A stretch of 64,000 bases of DNA from Bacteroidota bacterium. GTDB taxonomy: Bacteria; Bacteroidota; Bacteroidia; NS11-12g; UBA955. Location: contig JAURFW010000007.1 of assembly GCA_030834125.1 (NCBI GenBank), forward strand, positions 29,223 to 93,222, written 5' to 3'. The position numbers and the translations under genes are program-made. Of this stretch, positions 61,235 through 64,000 are shown in pieces (positions within the stretch are counted from its first letter, which is position 1; every line of letters starts with the position of its first letter). The notes below the pieces were generated by a model. That model was not told where the DNA came from. It searched no databases and saw only the letters and a program-made list of their open reading frames with translations.

Positions 61235-61507
61235 ATGAACAAATCAGATTTAATCGGAAAGATGGCAGCTGATGCTGGTATCACCAAAACTCAAGCACAA
61301 ACTGCTTTAAACAGTTTCATCGATGGAACTACTGGCGCTTTGAAGTCAGGAGACAAAGTTATTTTAGTTGGATTTGGAACTTTCTCAACATCAAAGAGAG
61401 GTGCACGTAAGGGACGTAACCCACAAACAGGTGCTGAAATCAATATTCCAGCAAAAACTGTTGTTCGTTTCAAGCCAGGTGCTGAATTATCCAACAACGT
61501 AAAGTAA
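61235..61507 (+). CDS. HU family DNA-binding protein
   Basis: HU is a small nucleoid protein that bends DNA as a dimer. The 90 residues are the standard length: MNKSDLIGKMAADAGITKTQAQTALNSFID helices, GDKVILVGFGTFSTSKRGARKGRNPQTGAEINIPAKTVVRFKPG with the DNA-intercalating arm (RNPQTG, with the Pro at the tip). It has a good promoter and a strong terminator, so it is monocistronic and likely highly expressed. Which HU paralogue it is cannot be told. Confidence 0.97.
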   Translation: MNKSDLIGKMAADAGITKTQAQTALNSFIDGTTGALKSGDKVILVGFGTFSTSKRGARKGRNPQTGAEINIPAKTVVRFKPGAELSNNVK

Positions 61508-61530
61508 GAATTTTTTCTTAATTCGATAAA

Positions 61531-61565
61531 AGGCTCCGGTGATAAACCGGAGCTTTTTATTTTTG
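61531..61565 (+). terminator. Rho-independent terminator after HU
   Basis: AGCTCCGG-type stem: GCTCCGG (61533-61539), loop TGATAAA, CCGGAGC (61547-61553), followed by TTTTTATTTTT. The T-run overlaps a TATTTTTG promoter-like box at 61558-61565 for the next gene. Confidence 0.9.
61558..61565 (+). promoter_or_regulatory. -7 box (TATTTTTG) inside the HU terminator tail
   Basis: TATTTTTG matches TAnnTTTG and lies 16 nt before the aminotransferase ATG. It shares the T-run of the terminator stem. Confidence 0.4.
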
Positions 61566-61581
61566 TATTCATCTATATTTT

Positions 61582-62769
61582 ATGCATACGAGGTCTTTGT
61601 TTTTTAAACATCTAGCGCAGACCAATCCAGAACCAATTGGTTTGGTTATTGATCATGCTGAAGGTATGTATCTCTACGATGATCAAAACAAAAAGTATTT
61701 AGATCTAATTGCGGGGATTTCTGTGAGTAATATAGGGCATCAACATCCACAAGTTGTAGAGGCCGTAAAATCTCAAATAGATCGTAATATGCATGTTATG
61801 GTTTATGGAGAAATTATTCACGATGTAACAGTGAATTATGCTCAGTGGCTTTGTTCCAAATTGTCTGCAAATTTAACTAGTGTATATTTTGTTAATTCAG
61901 GCTCCGAAGCTGTAGATACCGCAATGAAGCTTGCTAAACGATATACCGGTAAAATCGGATTTGTGGCACAGCATGAGTCTTATCATGGTAGTTCCCAAGG
62001 GCCACTTTCATTAATGGATGATGCCTATTTTACCTCAAAATATAAACCCTTACTAAATGGAGTTTATTACATTAATCAAAATAATTTCCAGGAATTATTA
62101 CAAATTAACCCCACACGGATAGCTGCAGTTGTAATAGAATTAGTGCAATCTGAAAGGGGCGCACTATCGGCAAGTTTGGATTATGTTAGGAATGTGAGAG
62201 AATGGTGTACGGAAAATAATGTCTTGCTTGTGGTAGATGAAATTCAAACAGGCTTATATCGAACAGGTGATCCTTTTGCTTATATACATTATTCTATTGA
62301 ACCAGATATTTTAATATTAGGTAAAGCGTTAGGGGGAGGAATGCCAATGGGAGCTGTTATAACTTCAGAAAAAATAATGAGTTCATTTACTAAAAACCCA
62401 ATTCTTGGACATATAACAACCTTTGGAGGTCATCCTGTTGCTGCTTCGGCTGGACTTGCCGCGAATGGCTGGGTGTTTGAGAATGTAGATAAATTAGAAA
62501 TAAATGTAAAATCCGAATTATTTAAAGAATTATTAAAACATTCAAAAATTGAAAAGGTAGAAGGTAAAGGATTATTGTTGGCATGCCATTTAAATAAAGA
62601 AATTAATATAGTTGAGTTTAATCAAAAGTTATTGTCAAAAGGCGTATTTACGGATTGGTTTTTATTCAATATGAATGCCATTAGAATTGCCCCACCATTA
62701 ATTATTTCTACAGAGCAAATTCATTGGGTATGTGATGTAATTATAAAAACGTTAAATGCGTATGAATAA
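61582..62769 (+). CDS. Class III pyridoxal-phosphate aminotransferase (acetylornithine/4-aminobutyrate type)
   Basis: The 395-residue cytoplasmic enzyme shows YDDQNKKYLDLIAGISVSNIGHQHP, VNSGSEAVDTAMKLAKRYTGK (phosphate-binding), HESYHGSSQG, the Asp-containing LLVVDEIQTGLYRTGDPFAY and the PLP-lysine segment ILGKALGGGMPMGAVI. It is annotated generally as aspartate aminotransferase family protein; ornithine/acetylornithine, 4-aminobutyrate or another amino donor is possible. The length and YLDLIAG opening fit. It follows the HU terminator by a few bases. Confidence 0.9.
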   Translation: MHTRSLFFKHLAQTNPEPIGLVIDHAEGMYLYDDQNKKYLDLIAGISVSNIGHQHPQVVEAVKSQIDRNMHVMVYGEIIHDVTVNYAQWLCSKLSANLTSVYFVNSGSEAVDTAMKLAKRYTGKIGFVAQHESYHGSSQGPLSLMDDAYFTSKYKPLLNGVYYINQNNFQELLQINPTRIAAVVIELVQSERGALSASLDYVRNVREWCTENNVLLVVDEIQTGLYRTGDPFAYIHYSIEPDILILGKALGGGMPMGAVITSEKIMSSFTKNPILGHITTFGGHPVAASAGLAANGWVFENVDKLEINVKSELFKELLKHSKIEKVEGKGLLLACHLNKEINIVEFNQKLLSKGVFTDWFLFNMNAIRIAPPLIISTEQIHWVCDVIIKTLNAYE

Positions 62770-62788
62770 TTTTAGGGGTTAGTTGTCT

Positions 62789-62796
62789 TATATTTG
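62789..62796 (+). promoter_or_regulatory. -7 box (TATATTTG) of the lipoprotein pair
   Basis: TATATTTG matches TAnnTTTG, 17 nt before the TTG start at 62814. Confidence 0.45.
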
Positions 62797-62813
62797 TCGT
62801 ATAATCAAAGGCT

Positions 62814-63674
62814 TTGAATAGGAGTTACTACACATGGGTTCATACGAGTGTTTTACTTGTTTTGTTGCTTTCCATAGCAGCATGTGAACGTATTTTTGAT
62901 AAGCCAGAAACTAAGTTGAATTTGCCCAGAGGCGTTGTAGCATCACTAAATTCTTTTAGTGCAGTTTGGGAGGTAATTGATCACATTCAGTCAAGGAATG
63001 AATATCTAAATTATTCAAGAATTTTGGCAGATTCGCTAGAAAATGAATTAAATCTAAAAATTGAAATTTTTGATTCATCCTACATTGATGGTGATGGTAT
63101 TCAACTTGAAATAAAATTTAATGATGCCAGCAGTACATTTGATAGGAAACGCCGCAATGGTGTTATTTTGATTTCGACCGATTTTAATTATCGTGAGGTT
63201 GGAAGTCAATCTACTGTTGTTATTAAAGATGATTTTGTTATTACTTCCGTAAATGGAAATAGTATGAAAATCCACGGTTCAATAAATTTAGAGAGAACTA
63301 TAAATGGATTAAATATTTCATCCTACGATTTGGAAGTCGACGATGATAAATTTGAGGCAGACTTAGAAATAAATCTCTTTTGTATTTGGGAAAAGGGTGA
63401 AACAACACCAGGTTTAATTAGAGATATAATAAAATTCACTGGGAATGTGAATTTTGATATCGATCATGATGATAATGCTCAATTAAAAATTGATGTTCCC
63501 CTTCAAAAGACTATTGAATACGGCTGTTCAGATTTTTTTCAATCTGGCCAATTTACATTCAAATCTAATGAAGAACAGTTCCTGATAGATTACGATGAAT
63601 TTGATAATCAAGCTTGCAATAATATTGTAAAAGTAATCAGAGGTGGTAAGGAGTTTGAGGTTTCTATTCCATGA
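62814..63674 (+). CDS. Hypothetical lipoprotein, copy 1 of a tandem pair
   Basis: The 286-residue protein starts at TTG and has a lipoprotein signal (VLLVLLLSIAAC, Cys about 24). The rest is beta-rich: IQLEIKFNDASSTFDRKRRNGVILIS, VVIKDDFVITSVNGNSMKIHGSINLER. I recognise this kind of sequence (IDFG...DGR.R.G.I.I) as a recurring Bacteroidota hypothetical lipoprotein, without known function. The Asp-rich EVDDDKFEADLEIN and FDIDHDDNAQLKIDV segments could bind a metal ion. The next gene encodes a similar protein and overlaps by 4 bp. Confidence 0.72.
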   Translation: MNRSYYTWVHTSVLLVLLLSIAACERIFDKPETKLNLPRGVVASLNSFSAVWEVIDHIQSRNEYLNYSRILADSLENELNLKIEIFDSSYIDGDGIQLEIKFNDASSTFDRKRRNGVILISTDFNYREVGSQSTVVIKDDFVITSVNGNSMKIHGSINLERTINGLNISSYDLEVDDDKFEADLEINLFCIWEKGETTPGLIRDIIKFTGNVNFDIDHDDNAQLKIDVPLQKTIEYGCSDFFQSGQFTFKSNEEQFLIDYDEFDNQACNNIVKVIRGGKEFEVSIP

Positions 63675-64000
63675 GATTGCCATTTTTTAATATTTTAGTC
63701 ATCGTTTTCTTTCTCTTTATTGGATTCATTTCATGTGATAAATATGATGACGGTGAAAATACTGAACACATAGAATTTGCAGTACGGTCGCTTTATTTTG
63801 AGTTATCAAACCATCACTTAATGAATAAATTACAATTAGGCCTAATTAATCAGTTAATACCTAAAACTGTAAATGTTGACACAATGGTATTTCAAGATGA
63901 CAAAATTTTCACTATTGATTTTGGTGACGGTTTTGTTTGTAAAGATGGTATTATTAGGAGAGGGAAAATCCTAATACAAAAATCACCAGATTCTATGCAA
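63671..64000 (+). CDS. Hypothetical lipoprotein, copy 2 (3' end beyond window)
   Basis: Only the first 110 codons are present. The ATG at 63671 overlaps the previous stop (ATGA). The signal is MRLPFFNILVIVFFLFIGFISC with a lipobox-like FISC (Cys about 22). The segment KIFTIDFGDGFVCKDGIIRRGKILIQK parallels GIQLEIKFNDASSTFDRKRRNGVILIS of copy 1, so the two are homologous. The frame is open to the edge. No function is known. Confidence 0.75.
   Translation, partial: MRLPFFNILVIVFFLFIGFISCDKYDDGENTEHIEFAVRSLYFELSNHHLMNKLQLGLINQLIPKTVNVDTMVFQDDKIFTIDFGDGFVCKDGIIRRGKILIQKSPDSMQ

Noticed and set aside
1..64000. Mobile element, prophage, CRISPR or defence island
   Set aside because: No transposase, integrase, phage protein, repeat-spacer pattern or known defence gene; the only tRNA shows no duplicated end or integrase next to it.

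Overview
The window is a low-GC chromosomal segment of a Bacteroidota bacterium, most like Flavobacteriales (possibly a Cryomorphaceae/Crocinitomicaceae-type lineage; placement inferred from gene families only). Support comes from two proteins with type IX secretion (T9SS) sorting tails, a PorD-type DUF4835 protein, many Bacteroidota-restricted families (DUF4290, DUF2480, DUF4465, DUF5723, DUF5777, DUF1599, IPExxxVDY), the phylum-specific TAnnTTTG promoter box, and the order acpP-fabF-rnc beside IPExxxVDY-pyk. I see no insertion sequence, prophage, CRISPR array or rRNA operon. The one RNA gene is a tRNA-Cys. Coding density is very high, and the only gap over 300 bases holds a cobalamin riboswitch.

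Layout. 1-9.1 kb (minus): bamD, rpoZ-like, coaBC and porD-like (cut by the left edge) form one operon; then a GH3 glycosidase/serine-hydrolase fusion and a short second DNA polymerase III alpha subunit. 9.3-12 kb (minus): TolC channel plus membrane-fusion adaptor. 12.1-16.2 kb (plus): cobalamin riboswitch, BtuB-like receptor, T9SS-tailed DUF4465 protein and BtuG-like propeller lipoprotein, a B12 capture operon. 16.3-22.1 kb (plus): LptF/G permease, glycosyltransferase, class I aldolase, accD, gcvH and VanZ, with a minus-strand GNAT gene between. 22.1-27 kb (minus): tRNA-Cys, a three-gene MacAB/Lol-like ABC exporter and an amidohydrolase. 27-30.3 kb (plus): OB-fold protein, YceI, a collapsed lipoprotein remnant, a cytochrome c lipoprotein and two DUF5777 proteins. 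30.3-33.8 kb (minus): CrcB, an 'asparagine synthetase B'-labelled envelope family and a GT39-like membrane glycosyltransferase. 33.8-40.4 kb (plus): ferredoxin reductase, rho, an acidic small protein, SDR, a T9SS protein and DUF5723. 40.4-44.3 kb (minus): DUF4290-murA and deacetylase-GT2. 44.4-49.4 kb: kmo, Ldh-type dehydrogenase, M61 peptidase and small proteins. 49.5-57.4 kb: DUF2480, pyk, IPExxxVDY, acpP-fabF-rnc and a UvrD-type helicase/nuclease. 57.5-64 kb (plus): DUF1599, DoxX/BT_3928-like, DppB-like permease, aroK, HU, aminotransferase and two related lipoproteins, the last cut by the right edge.

Most genes are housekeeping and envelope functions. The most notable observations are: (i) a TAnnTTTG promoter box ending only 4-9 nt before the start codon at about ten transcription-unit heads, implying leaderless or nearly leaderless mRNAs; (ii) a B12 operon in which the DUF4465 component carries a T9SS tail; (iii) a lipoprotein gene collapsed by internal deletion into a signal peptide plus the tail of a cytochrome-like domain; (iv) MurA with Asp at the usual catalytic Cys position; (v) an rnc gene whose conserved first helix lies upstream of the first canonical start codon. 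I did not find a clearly new multi-gene defence or mobile system.
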